Source: Saccharomonospora xinjiangensis XJ-54 (lineage in GTDB: Bacteria; Actinomycetota; Actinomycetes; Mycobacteriales; Pseudonocardiaceae). From it: a DNA stretch of 64,000 nt. The notes under the pieces were generated by a model. That model was not told the origin of the DNA, did not search any database, and saw only the letters and a program-made list of their open reading frames with translations. The position numbers and the translations under genes were made by a program. Below are positions 36,612 through 44,227 of this stretch, piece after piece (within the stretch, counting starts at the first letter, position 1; every line of letters begins with the position of its first letter). The stretch lies in contig NZ_JH636049.1 of NCBI RefSeq assembly GCF_000258175.1, forward strand, positions 892,982 through 956,981. The letters run 5' to 3'.

Positions 36612-36988
36612 GCGCGCAGCGCAGGGTGACGGTGACGAGTCCGCAAACCCGGCTCGCCCATGCCCGGCGCCGCTACCGGGGACCGTGGCGGCCGACCACG
36701 CTCGATCCTGTCGAGGCGCCGTTCGCCGTCGCGCTCTACCGGCGGCAGCGGCGGCGCGCGGTCGTCGCGATGATGACGGCGTTCGCGCTGGTTTTCGGCC
36801 TTCCGCTCGTGCTGGCGCTGTCGCCATGGCTCGGTGAGCTGCGGTTGTTCGACGTCCCGGTGTCCTGGCTCGCGGTGATGGTCCTGCCGTTCCCCTCGAT
36901 GACACTGCTGGCCTTCTGGCACCTGCGGCGCGCCGAGGAGGAGGAAAGCGCCGTCGAGAAGAACGTTTCCCACGAGGAAAACCGATGA
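36608..36988 (+). CDS. Small membrane protein partner of symporter 1
   Basis: 126 residues with two hydrophobic spans (VVAMMTAFALVFGLPLVLAL and VSWLAVMVLPFPSMTLLAFW) and an Arg-rich N-terminus. It occupies the place that DUF485 proteins hold beside acetate symporters, and its layout is like theirs though the sequence is not clearly DUF485. Start GTG 36608 overlaps the response-regulator stop, and its stop overlaps the symporter start. Probably a symporter accessory subunit. Confidence 0.75.
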   Translation: MSAQRRVTVTSPQTRLAHARRRYRGPWRPTTLDPVEAPFAVALYRRQRRRAVVAMMTAFALVFGLPLVLALSPWLGELRLFDVPVSWLAVMVLPFPSMTLLAFWHLRRAEEEESAVEKNVSHEENR

Positions 36989-38760
36989 TCGTCGCGTTCG
37001 CCGTGGCGACCGTGCTGCTCACCACGCTCGCCATCGGCCTGCGTGGTGTCGCCGCGATGCGCACCACGTCCGATTTCCTCGTCGCCTCACGCCGCGTGTC
37101 CCCGCTGCTGAACTCCGCCGCCGTGTCCGGCGAGTACCTCTCGGCCGCGTCGTTCCTCGGGGTGGCGGGGCTCATGGTCCGCGACGGTGTGGGGGCGCTG
37201 TGGTATCCGGTCGGCTTCACGGCCGGATACATCGCCATGCTCGCGCTCGTCGCCGCACCCATGCGCCGATCCGGCGCTCTCACCGTGCCCGACTTCGCCG
37301 AGGCCCGGCTCGGATCGCCTGCCCTGCGCAAGCTCGCCGCCGTGGTGGTGCTGGTCATCGGCGTGCTGTACCTCGTGCCGCAGTTCCGCACGGCAGGGCT
37401 GGTGCTCAGCGTCGTCAGCGGCACCCCGTACTGGGTCGGCGTGCTGCTGTCGGGTGTCGCCGTCAGCGCCACCCTCGCGCTGGGCGGAATGCGCGCCGCC
37501 ACCTACGTGCAGGCGTTCCAGTTCGTCCTGAAGCTCGTGTTGTTCATCGTCCCCGCCGTGTGGCTGCTCACACAGGTGGGACCGGAGGTTCGGCGAGAGG
37601 CACTGCATCCGGTCGAGTTCACGCACTTCGAGGCGCGCACACCGGTGTCCTTCCGGATCGACGCCACCCTCGACGTGCCCGACGGCGTGCGCGTCGTCGG
37701 CCGCGACGGTGAAGGACAGGCCGTCCCTCCCGGCGAATGGCACGTGCCTGCGGGGTCCACGATCGTGTTTGCGGAGGGCAGCGCCGCACCCGTGCCGAAG
37801 GACTCGGTCGCTCCCGGCTCACCGGGGTGGGAGAATCCGCTTCTCGACCTCGGCGGCAGCGGTCATCCGCTGCTCGCGACCTGGGCGGTTCTCGTGGCGA
37901 CCATGTTCGGGACGATGGGGCTTCCTCACGTCATCATGCGGTTCCACACCAGCCCCGACGGCAGGGCCGCCCGGCGCACGGCGGCGCTCACCGTGGCACT
38001 GCTCGGCGTCTTCTACATCTTCCCCGGCGTCTACGGGATGCTCGGGAGGGTTCTCGTGCCGCACCTCTACCTTTCCGGCGCGACCGACAGCGCCGTGGTC
38101 GCGCTGCCCGCACAGGTGGACGCGGGCGCGATGGGCGGGCTGTTCACCGGGCTGCTCACGGCAGGCGCGTTCGCCGCGTTCCTCGCCACGTCGCTCGGTC
38201 TGCTGCTCGTCGTCTCCGGCGCGATCTCCCACGACCTCGTGCCGGGAGGGCTGAGGCAACTGCGGGTCGCGGTCGTCGGTGCCGCGGCCGTGGTGGTCCC
38301 GCTGGCGTTGCTCGCGCTCTCCTTCGACGCGAGCACACTCGTCACGTGGGGGTTCACCGTGGCGGCCTCAACCTTCTGCCCGCTGCTCGTCCTCGGTATC
38401 TGGTGGTCGCGCCTGACGGCCACGGGTGCCGTGGCGGGGGTGAGTGCGGGGCTGCTCGCCTCCTGCGGTGGCTTCGCACTCGGTGTCGCCGACCCACCGG
38501 TGCCGGGCTGGGTGTCGATCCTGCTCGTGCAACCCGCCCCGTGGTCGGTTCCCCTCGCGTTCGCCACGATGGTCGTCGTGTCGTTGTTCGGCAGGCCGCA
38601 ACCGTGGGCAACGGCGGCGATGCTGCGCCTGCACCTTCACGAGCACCGCAGGATGACGTTCACCGACCGCTCGACACTGGCTCGTGATCTGGGCCACTCG
38701 TCGTGGACGGCGCGCCGCTCGTCGGCCGTTCGTCGCATCACGCGCCGGTTGGTCCGCTGA
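36985..38760 (+). CDS. Sodium:solute symporter (ActP/MctC-like) with periplasmic insert
   Basis: 591-residue SSS-family carrier, probably for a monocarboxylate. Family blocks: TTSDFLVASRRVSPLLNSAAVSGEYLSAASFLG at the N-terminus, MFGTMGLPHVIMRFHT, and ATSLGLLLVVSGAISHDLV. It carries about 99 extra hydrophilic, beta-rich residues (200-298, DNA 37582-37878) between two spans, roughly twice the matching loop of symporter 2. Start ATG 36985 overlaps the preceding gene (ATGA). It ends in a basic tail (SVRRITRRLVR-like). Confidence 0.88.
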   Translation: MIVAFAVATVLLTTLAIGLRGVAAMRTTSDFLVASRRVSPLLNSAAVSGEYLSAASFLGVAGLMVRDGVGALWYPVGFTAGYIAMLALVAAPMRRSGALTVPDFAEARLGSPALRKLAAVVVLVIGVLYLVPQFRTAGLVLSVVSGTPYWVGVLLSGVAVSATLALGGMRAATYVQAFQFVLKLVLFIVPAVWLLTQVGPEVRREALHPVEFTHFEARTPVSFRIDATLDVPDGVRVVGRDGEGQAVPPGEWHVPAGSTIVFAEGSAAPVPKDSVAPGSPGWENPLLDLGGSGHPLLATWAVLVATMFGTMGLPHVIMRFHTSPDGRAARRTAALTVALLGVFYIFPGVYGMLGRVLVPHLYLSGATDSAVVALPAQVDAGAMGGLFTGLLTAGAFAAFLATSLGLLLVVSGAISHDLVPGGLRQLRVAVVGAAAVVVPLALLALSFDASTLVTWGFTVAASTFCPLLVLGIWWSRLTATGAVAGVSAGLLASCGGFALGVADPPVPGWVSILLVQPAPWSVPLAFATMVVVSLFGRPQPWATAAMLRLHLHEHRRMTFTDRSTLARDLGHSSWTARRSSAVRRITRRLVR

Positions 38761-38802
38761 CGATGTCGTCCGGTCCGGCCCCTTCCTTACTGTGACGCAC
38801 CA

Positions 38803-38846
38803 CGCACGTGAGGCGTTCGCGCACGCCCATGGCGCGCTCACGTGCG
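38803..38846. promoter_or_regulatory. Inverted repeat upstream of DUF485-actP
   Basis: Perfect 10-base arms, CGCACGTGAG (38803-38812) and CTCACGTGCG (38837-38846), 24 bases apart, in the 122-base gap between symporter 1 and DUF485. It could be an operator or an mRNA hairpin placed 36 bases before the GTG. Confidence 0.55.
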
Positions 38847-38882
38847 ACATGTCCTGATGTGTCACTGACGAGGAGGTCAGGA

Positions 38883-39227
38883 GTGAGTGCCACCGAGCCC
38901 CCCACCCACCCGCCGGAATCGCCTGCCTGGGCGGAGATCCACGCGAGTGAGGACTTCCAGCGCCTGCGTTCCCGGCTGCGGCGGTTCGTCTTCCCCATGA
39001 CCGCGCTGTTCCTCGTCTGGTACCTGCTGTACGTGGTGCTGGCGGACTACGCGCACGACTTCATGTCCGTCAAGGTCGTCGGCAACATCAACGTCGGGCT
39101 TGTCCTCGGCCTGCTCCAGTTCGTCTCGACGTTCGCCATCACCGGCCTCTACGTGCGCTACGCGAACCGCAAGCTCGACCCGATCGCCGACCGGATCAGG
39201 CACGACGTCGAAGGGGAGGCGTCATGA
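38883..39227 (+). CDS. DUF485 membrane protein
   Basis: 114 residues. HASEDFQRLRSRLRRFVFPMT followed by LFLVWYLLYVVLADYA and LVLGLLQFVSTFAITGLYVRYANRKLDP is the DUF485 (YjcH) pattern, with two membrane spans. Such proteins accompany ActP-type acetate symporters. The GTG at 38883 has GAGGAGG upstream; the longer frame is not family-like. Its stop overlaps the actP start (ATGA). Confidence 0.92.
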   Translation: MSATEPPTHPPESPAWAEIHASEDFQRLRSRLRRFVFPMTALFLVWYLLYVVLADYAHDFMSVKVVGNINVGLVLGLLQFVSTFAITGLYVRYANRKLDPIADRIRHDVEGEAS

Positions 39228-40828
39228 CGCTGGCACAGGGCATCGAAGGCAACAACCCGGTCCTCAACATCACCATCTTCGCCCTGTTCGTGCTCATCAC
39301 CCTCGTGGTCGTCTTCAGGGCGTCGCGGAACACCAAGACCGCCTCCGACTACTACGCGGCGGGACGCGCGTTCACCGGGCCGCAGAACGGTACGGCCATC
39401 GCGGGCGACTACCTCTCCGCGGCGTCGTTCCTCGGCATCGCGGGCGCCATCGCGGTGTACGGCTACGACGGGTTCCTCTACTCGATCGGGTTCCTTGTCG
39501 CGTGGCTCGTGGCCTTGCTGCTCGTGGCCGAACTCCTGCGCAACACGGGCAAGTTCACGATGGGTGACGTACTGGCGTTCCGTATGCGGCAGAAGCCCGT
39601 TCGCGCGGCGGCGGCGACCTCCACGATGGCGGTCTCCTTCTTCTATCTGCTGGCGCAGATGGCCGGAGCCGGTGCGCTCGTGTCCCTGCTGCTCGGCGTC
39701 GAGGGCGACTTCGGTCAGGCCGTGGTCATCGCGGTCGTCGGCGTCGTCATGATCGTGTACGTGCTGGTGGGCGGCATGAAGGGCACCACATGGGTGCAGA
39801 TCATCAAGGCCGCTCTGCTCATCGCGGGAACCTTCGCCATGACCGTGTGGGTCCTCGGCCGCTACGGGCTCAACCTCTCCGAGTTGCTCGGCTCGGCTGC
39901 CGAGAACTCGCCAGGCGGCGAGTCCGTGCTCAACCCCGGCGCGAAGTACGGTGCGAGCGAGACATCCAAACTCGACTTCCTGTCGCTCGGCGTCGCACTC
40001 GTACTTGGCACGGCGGGCCTTCCGCACGTGCTCATGCGCTTCTACACCGTGCCGACGGCCAAGGACGCCAGGAAGTCCGTGGTCTGGGCCATCGCCCTGA
40101 TCGGCCTCTTCTACCTCTTCACGCTGGTGCTGGGCTACGGTGCGGCCGCGATCGTCGGGTCGGACACGATCAGCAACGCGCCGGGAGGCGAGAACTCGGC
40201 CGCGCCACTGCTCGCGGAAGCGCTGGGCGGCCCACTGCTCCTCGGTTTCATCGCCGCGGTGGCGTTCGCGACGATCCTCGCCGTGGTCGCGGGCCTGACC
40301 ATCACCGCGTCGGCGTCGTTCGCCCACGACGTGTACGCCAACGTCATCAAGCACGGCAAGGTGGACAGCAAGAACGCTGAGGTGAAGGTCGCCCGCATCA
40401 CCGCCTGTGTGATCGGCGCCGTCGCGATCGTCGGCGGCATCCTCGCCAAGGACCAGAACGTGGCGTTCCTCGTGGCTCTCGCGTTCGCCGTCGCCGCCTC
40501 CGCGAATCTGCCGACGATCCTCTACTCGCTGTTCTGGAAGCGGTTCAACACCTCGGGCGCGCTGTGGTCGATCTACGGCGGGCTCACGGTGACGATCGTG
40601 CTGATCGTGTTCTCACCGGCCGTGTCAGGCAGCGAGAAATCCATGATCACCGGTGTCGATTTCCACTGGTTCCCGCTCCAGAACCCGGGACTGGTGTCGA
40701 TCCCGGTGTCGTTCTTCCTCGGCTGGCTGGGAACGGTCCTCTCCAAGGAACATCTGGAGGGCAAGCACAAGGAGATGGAGGTACGCGCGCTCACCGGGGC
40801 CGGTGCCGAGAAGGCCACCTCGCACTGA
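39224..40828 (+). CDS. actP: Cation:acetate/monocarboxylate symporter (ActP/MctC)
   Basis: 534-residue SSS carrier taking up acetate, pyruvate or propionate with Na+ or H+. About 13 spans; signatures TASDYYAAGRAFTGPQNGTAIAGDYLSAASFLG-type start, KFTMGDVLAFRMR, LGTAGLPHVLMRFYTV, and TITASASFAHDVYANVI. Co-translated with DUF485. Symporter 1 has the same core but a longer external loop, so the two probably differ in substrate range. It ends in a strong hairpin. Confidence 0.93.
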   Translation: MTLAQGIEGNNPVLNITIFALFVLITLVVVFRASRNTKTASDYYAAGRAFTGPQNGTAIAGDYLSAASFLGIAGAIAVYGYDGFLYSIGFLVAWLVALLLVAELLRNTGKFTMGDVLAFRMRQKPVRAAAATSTMAVSFFYLLAQMAGAGALVSLLLGVEGDFGQAVVIAVVGVVMIVYVLVGGMKGTTWVQIIKAALLIAGTFAMTVWVLGRYGLNLSELLGSAAENSPGGESVLNPGAKYGASETSKLDFLSLGVALVLGTAGLPHVLMRFYTVPTAKDARKSVVWAIALIGLFYLFTLVLGYGAAAIVGSDTISNAPGGENSAAPLLAEALGGPLLLGFIAAVAFATILAVVAGLTITASASFAHDVYANVIKHGKVDSKNAEVKVARITACVIGAVAIVGGILAKDQNVAFLVALAFAVAASANLPTILYSLFWKRFNTSGALWSIYGGLTVTIVLIVFSPAVSGSEKSMITGVDFHWFPLQNPGLVSIPVSFFLGWLGTVLSKEHLEGKHKEMEVRALTGAGAEKATSH

Positions 40829-40856
40829 CGCGCTGGCGCACAGCGCTCCGCCGTGG

Positions 40857-40895
40857 GTCGGTGGCCGGGTCCTCGAACGGAGGCCGGCCACCGAC
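40857..40895 (+). terminator. Hairpin after actP
   Basis: A 12-base perfect stem, GTCGGTGGCCGG (40857-40868) with 40884-40895, and a 15-base loop, 28 bases after the stop. The remaining 199 bases to tRNA-Pro show nothing recognisable. Confidence 0.75.
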
Positions 40896-41094
40896 TCAGC
40901 GCGCTCGGCCACCCGTCGTGGAGTGATCGATCCCACTCAATGTGCAGGGAACTTCCAAGCTCAGCTGCCGGAACCCTCGGCGACGGGGCCAGAGTCCACA
41001 TCCAGGCGCCGGTGTCATTCGGCGCCGCGCCCCCGACCGGATTCGGCCAACGGGCCAACCGAGACCGGTGTTTCCGCTGGCCGAAGCCACTCTG

Positions 41095-41168
41095 TCGGGG
41101 TGACAGGATTTGAACCTGCGACCCTTCGCTCCCAAAGCGAATGCGCTACCAAGCTGCGCCACACCCCG
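41095..41168 (-). tRNA. tRNA-Pro (anticodon TGG)
   Basis: 74-base cloverleaf on the minus strand: acceptor CGGGGTG/CACCCCG, D-arm GCGCAGCTTGGTAGCGC, anticodon arm TTCGC-TTTGGGA-GCGAA with UGG, T-arm GCAGG-TTCAAAT-CCTGT, discriminator A. CCA is not encoded. It reads CCN proline codons. Confidence 0.97.
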
Positions 41169-41221
41169 TCCGCCCGAGGGCGGTGTGCGACCACTCTAGC
41201 GGGTGCCGCTACACTACCTAC

Positions 41222-41242
41222 GCGGCCGGGTGATCCGGCCGC
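41222..41242. promoter_or_regulatory. GC-rich inverted repeat between the tRNA genes
   Basis: GCGGCCGG (41222-41229) and CCGGCCGC (41235-41242) flank GTGAT, directly before tRNA-Gly. A -10-like TACACT lies just upstream (around 41211), so the repeat sits at the start of the tRNA-Gly transcript and may be a processing or antitermination feature. Confidence 0.4.
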
Positions 41243-41244
41243 CC

Positions 41245-41318
41245 GCGGGCGTAGCTCAATGGTAGAGCCCCAGTCTTCCAAACTGGTTACGCGGGTTCGA
41301 TTCCCGTCGCCCGCTCCA
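41245..41318 (+). tRNA. tRNA-Gly (anticodon TCC)
   Basis: Cloverleaf with acceptor GCGGGCG/CGCCCGC, D-arm TAGCTCAATGGTAGAGC, anticodon loop CTTCCAA (UCC, reads GGA/GGG), T-arm CGGGTTCGATTCCCG, discriminator T, and an encoded CCA (41316-41318), unlike the adjacent tRNA-Pro. A hairpin follows. Confidence 0.97.
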
Positions 41319-41319
41319 C

Positions 41320-41356
41320 CGAAGGCCCGGTCGCCGACCCAGCGGCCGGGCCTTCG
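41320..41356 (+). terminator. Hairpin after tRNA-Gly
   Basis: An 11-base stem, CGAAGGCCCGG (41320-41330) with 41346-41356, and a 15-base loop, starting one base after the tRNA CCA. Confidence 0.75.
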
Positions 41357-41710
41357 TCGTCGTAAGCCCTCAGATCTCGGCGCCCCCGCGCCACCTGTCC
41401 GTCCTCCCTGCAGAACGGTGGAAGCGCTGTTTCCCACCACCCCAGGACAGTGACCCATATCACAAATTTTCCTGTGATCCGAGTCACCACCATTAGTGTT
41501 CTTTTGACTGCGTTCAGTAATGAAGACGCAGGTCGGAAAGCGTCCCGGAGCTAAACCCCCCATTCCTCGGATTCACTCCTTTATTGACTTCCCTCTTTGC
41601 ACAATTCGCTTTGCGCACGTTGCGCGTGGTTACCGTTCTGTGTCGCCGAAAACGGCGGCGAAGTCCTAAGAGGAGATCCGTGAACACGCAAATCAGCCTG
41701 GAGGAAACAG
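41357..41710. other. 354-base leader region before the NlpC/P60 gene
   Basis: No supportable gene. The part from about 41455 to 41670 is clearly AT-richer than its surroundings. It contains a Crp-type site (41473-41488), two small hairpins (CTGCGT/ACGCAG at 41508-41531 and CGCCG/CGGCG at 41644-41657) and a ribosome site GGAGG before ATG 41711. A second AGAGGAG before a GTG at 41680 opens a frame out of register with the hydrolase. Confidence 0.6.
41473..41488. promoter_or_regulatory. Crp/GlxR-type cAMP receptor binding site
   Basis: TGTGATCCGAGTCACC matches TGTGA-N6-TCACA at 9 of 10 defined positions. It is 223 bases before the NlpC/P60 start. Actinobacterial Crp is known to control wall-hydrolase genes such as rpfA; control here is inferred. 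Confidence 0.55.
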
Positions 41711-42250
41711 ATGGCACACAGAACTTTCGCGAGAACGGCGGCTGTGCTGGTCGCCGGTGCCGTGACGCTGGTGGCGACCCCGAACGTCGGTTCGGCCATG
41801 ATGAATCAGAATGCGGCCGGAAGCGGCGGCGGAGAAGCTTCCTCGGCAGCGGTGAAAGACAAACCCAAGCCGGGAGACCATTCCGGCAAATCCGCAACCC
41901 CCATCGGCGAACGGATCATCGACATAGCCGCCCAGCAGGCCGGTGACCCGTACGTCTACGGCGCCGAGGGCCCCGATCAGTTCGACTGTTCCGGCCTGAC
42001 GCAATACGTGCACGCGCGGGTGGGTATCGAGCTGCCCCGCACGTCACGCCAGCAACGGGCGGCTCTGCCCGAATTGCCGAAGAGCGCGATGCGCCCCGGT
42101 GACCTGCTGTTCTTCCACGAGGGCGGCCGGGTCTACCACGTCGGCATCTTCGCGGGCGACGGCCGGATGTGGGCCGCACCCGAACCTGGTGACGTCGTCC
42201 GGCTCCAGAACATCTGGACGGAGTCCTTCACCGTCGGTCGCGCCTGGTGA
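41711..42250 (+). CDS. Secreted NlpC/P60 peptidoglycan endopeptidase
   Basis: 179-residue exported hydrolase cutting D-Glu-mDAP peptide bonds. Signal peptide to about residue 29 (AHRTFARTAAVLVAGAVTLVA); a low-complexity Gly/Lys/Pro linker; NlpC/P60 domain from residue 65. Catalytic Cys93 in FDCSGLTQYVH, His143 in VYHVGIFAGDG, and a third polar residue after it. RSMRPGDLLFF-type block (SAMRPGDLLFFHE) is present. No coiled-coil partner domain, so it is a minimal RipD-like enzyme. GGAGG lies before ATG 41711; a long leader with a Crp site precedes it. Confidence 0.93.
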   Translation: MAHRTFARTAAVLVAGAVTLVATPNVGSAMMNQNAAGSGGGEASSAAVKDKPKPGDHSGKSATPIGERIIDIAAQQAGDPYVYGAEGPDQFDCSGLTQYVHARVGIELPRTSRQQRAALPELPKSAMRPGDLLFFHEGGRVYHVGIFAGDGRMWAAPEPGDVVRLQNIWTESFTVGRAW

Positions 42251-42321
42251 TCCGATCGGGAACTCCTGGGATACTGTCCGCGTTGTCTGGTTCAGTGAGC
42301 CCAACAAGCGGGGAGTAGCCC

Positions 42322-43149
42322 ATGGGAACCACGATCACGGTGATCGTGCTCCTGCTGATCGTCATCGCGGGCACGGCGTACCTCGTCCGGTCTCAGGCAC
42401 AGGCCAAGCGGCGGCAACTCGACGACGCGATGGCCGACGCCAGGAGGTGGGTCGAACGCCTCGGTGGGCAGGTTCTGAACCTCACCGGCACCGACACGGC
42501 GTCCCAGCAGGCAATGGCCGATGCCAGCGAGCGATACACCGCAGCGGGCTCCGAGATGGAGCGCGCCCAGACGGTCGAGCAGGCGCGTCTCGCGAAGAAG
42601 ACAGCGCTGGAGGGCCTCTACTATGTCCGCGCCGCGCGCACGGCGATGGGCCTCGACCCCGGTCCCGCGCTTCCCGAGGACCCCGAGCGGGAACGCGCGG
42701 GCAAGGTCACCGAGCACCGCTCCGTCGATGTCGAAGGACAGCACTACGAAGCGTCACCACAGCCGACGGCAGGCACCCCGCACTACTACCCCGGCGGGCG
42801 GGTCGCAGGACGCCCTGTGCCACAGGGCTGGTACAGCGAGCCATGGTGGAAGCCTGCGCTGGTCGCGGGTGCGTGGGGCTTCGGTTCGATGATGTTGTTC
42901 TCCGCGATGTTCTCCGGAATGGCCGGAATCCCGAGCGCCGCGGCCTGGGAAGCGGGCTACGACGCGGGCCAGGAGGACGCGATGGAGGGCGGCGACGCCG
43001 GAGACGGTGGCGACGCTGGTGATGGTGGTGACGCCGGTGGCGACGCAGGCGGCGGCGAGGACTTCGGCGGAGGTGACTTCGGCGGAGGCGGCGACTTCGG
43101 AGGCTTCGGCGGGGGCGACTTCGGAGGCGGCGACTTCGGCGGTTTCTAG
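42322..43149 (+). CDS. Membrane-anchored protein with Gly/Asp/Phe-rich tail
   Basis: 275 residues, no family assigned with confidence; similar actinobacterial proteins are labelled DUF1542. N-terminal membrane anchor (ITVIVLLLIVIAGTAYLV); a helical segment of about 100 residues rich in Ala/Glu/Arg; a YYPGGRVAGRPVPQGWYSEPWWKPAL stretch leading to a second short hydrophobic region; then from residue 215 a tail of GGDAGDGGDAG and about six GGGDFGG-type units with no positive charge. GGGGAG lies before the ATG. A hairpin follows the stop. Confidence 0.75.
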   Translation: MGTTITVIVLLLIVIAGTAYLVRSQAQAKRRQLDDAMADARRWVERLGGQVLNLTGTDTASQQAMADASERYTAAGSEMERAQTVEQARLAKKTALEGLYYVRAARTAMGLDPGPALPEDPERERAGKVTEHRSVDVEGQHYEASPQPTAGTPHYYPGGRVAGRPVPQGWYSEPWWKPALVAGAWGFGSMMLFSAMFSGMAGIPSAAAWEAGYDAGQEDAMEGGDAGDGGDAGDGGDAGGDAGGGEDFGGGDFGGGGDFGGFGGGDFGGGDFGGF

Positions 43150-43163
43150 GTCACGCGCTGATG

Positions 43164-43200
43164 GGCGGGCCGGGCAGCTCCGAGAAGGTCCCGGCCCGCC
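43164..43200 (+). terminator. Hairpin after the glycine-rich gene
   Basis: An 11-base perfect stem, GGCGGGCCGGG (43164-43174) with 43190-43200, and a 15-base loop, followed by TTGT. Confidence 0.75.
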
Positions 43201-43417
43201 TTGTCATGTCGCGGCGGCACACATTCCACGAAGCCCGTCGTCACACGGCGCGCTTGCCGACGCTGGACCGCCTGCTACCGGTGTGGATCGGCGGGTCCGG
43301 TGCCATCAGCGCGGCGAGCGAGCACCTGTCGTCGCTCGGCGGGATCACGCCCTGTTCTCGAAGCAGCAATCGGCACCCGGCATCACGGCGACGTGCGCCA
43401 GGCGAGGCCACCTCGGC

Positions 43418-44227
43418 TCAGGGTCGCTGGCAGGCGGGGCACCAGTACAGATTGCGGCCTGCCAGTTCGGTCTGGGCTACCGGCGTCGCGCACACCAGGC
43501 ACGGCTGTCCGGCACGACGATAGACGTACACCTCGCCACCGTGGCGGTCGTTGCGTGGTGCGCGACCCGTGACCTCGGGACGATGCCGCCAGGCGACCGT
43601 GTCGATGCGGCCGAGGCGGACGCCGTCCCGCATGAGATCGCGCAGATCGGCCCACAACTGCTCCCACTGCTCGTGGCGCAGTGACCTGCCCGGCAGCAGG
43701 GGGTCGATCCCCTGGCGGAACAGCACCTCGGCACGGTAGACGTTGCCCGCTCCCGCGATCACGGACTGATCCATCAGCAGCGCGGCGAGTGAGGTCCGCG
43801 AGCGGGAGATGCGGTGCCAGGCTCGTTCGGGATCGGCGTCCCTGCGCAGCGGGTCGGGGCCGAGCCTCGCGACGATGGCCTCCACCTCACCAGGGTTCAG
43901 CAACTCGCAGCGGGTCGGTCCCCGCAAATCCGTCCAGTGTGTACCGCCGACGAGCCGCATGCGCACCTGTCCGATCGGCTCGGTGACGGGCACCGTGTGC
44001 TCGGTGAAGGAACCGTAGAGTCCCAGATGGACATGCACTGTCCCCTGTGGACCGTAATGGTGGAAGAGGTGCTTGCCGTATGCCTCGGCCGCCGTCATGA
44101 CCTTCCCGGTCACCACAGCCGCCTCGGCGGAGAAACGTCCCTGCGGGCTCGACACCTCCACCGGAGCACCGGCGTACCGTCGCTGGTGCAGCAGCGCCAA
44201 CCGGTGCAGCGTGTGGCCCTCGGGCAT
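43418..44227 (-). CDS. nei2: Fpg/Nei-family DNA glycosylase (Nei2)
   Basis: Excises oxidised bases and nicks at abasic sites. 269 residues. The catalytic N-terminus is Pro1-Glu2 after Met removal (MPEGHTLHRLA), as in endonuclease VIII. H2TH region: LLMDQSVIAGAGNVYRAEVLF. The C-terminal zinc finger is CLVCATP...YWCPAC. Start ATG 44227 shares one base with the rpiB stop (TGATG). The rpiB-nei2 order is conserved with M. tuberculosis Rv2465c-Rv2464c. Confidence 0.95.
   Translation of the reverse strand: MPEGHTLHRLALLHQRRYAGAPVEVSSPQGRFSAEAAVVTGKVMTAAEAYGKHLFHHYGPQGTVHVHLGLYGSFTEHTVPVTEPIGQVRMRLVGGTHWTDLRGPTRCELLNPGEVEAIVARLGPDPLRRDADPERAWHRISRSRTSLAALLMDQSVIAGAGNVYRAEVLFRQGIDPLLPGRSLRHEQWEQLWADLRDLMRDGVRLGRIDTVAWRHRPEVTGRAPRNDRHGGEVYVYRRAGQPCLVCATPVAQTELAGRNLYWCPACQRP

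Noticed and set aside
41095..41318. tRNA-flanked integration site
   Set aside because: Both tRNA genes are intact, no duplicated 3' ends and no integrase nearby.
41490..41640. c-di-AMP (ydaO) riboswitch before the NlpC/P60 gene
   Set aside because: GGAGCTAAACCCCCC resembles one end of the motif, but the hallmark GGGGTGAATC and 5' elements are not found in the right order on the plus strand. An Infernal search with RF00379 would decide.
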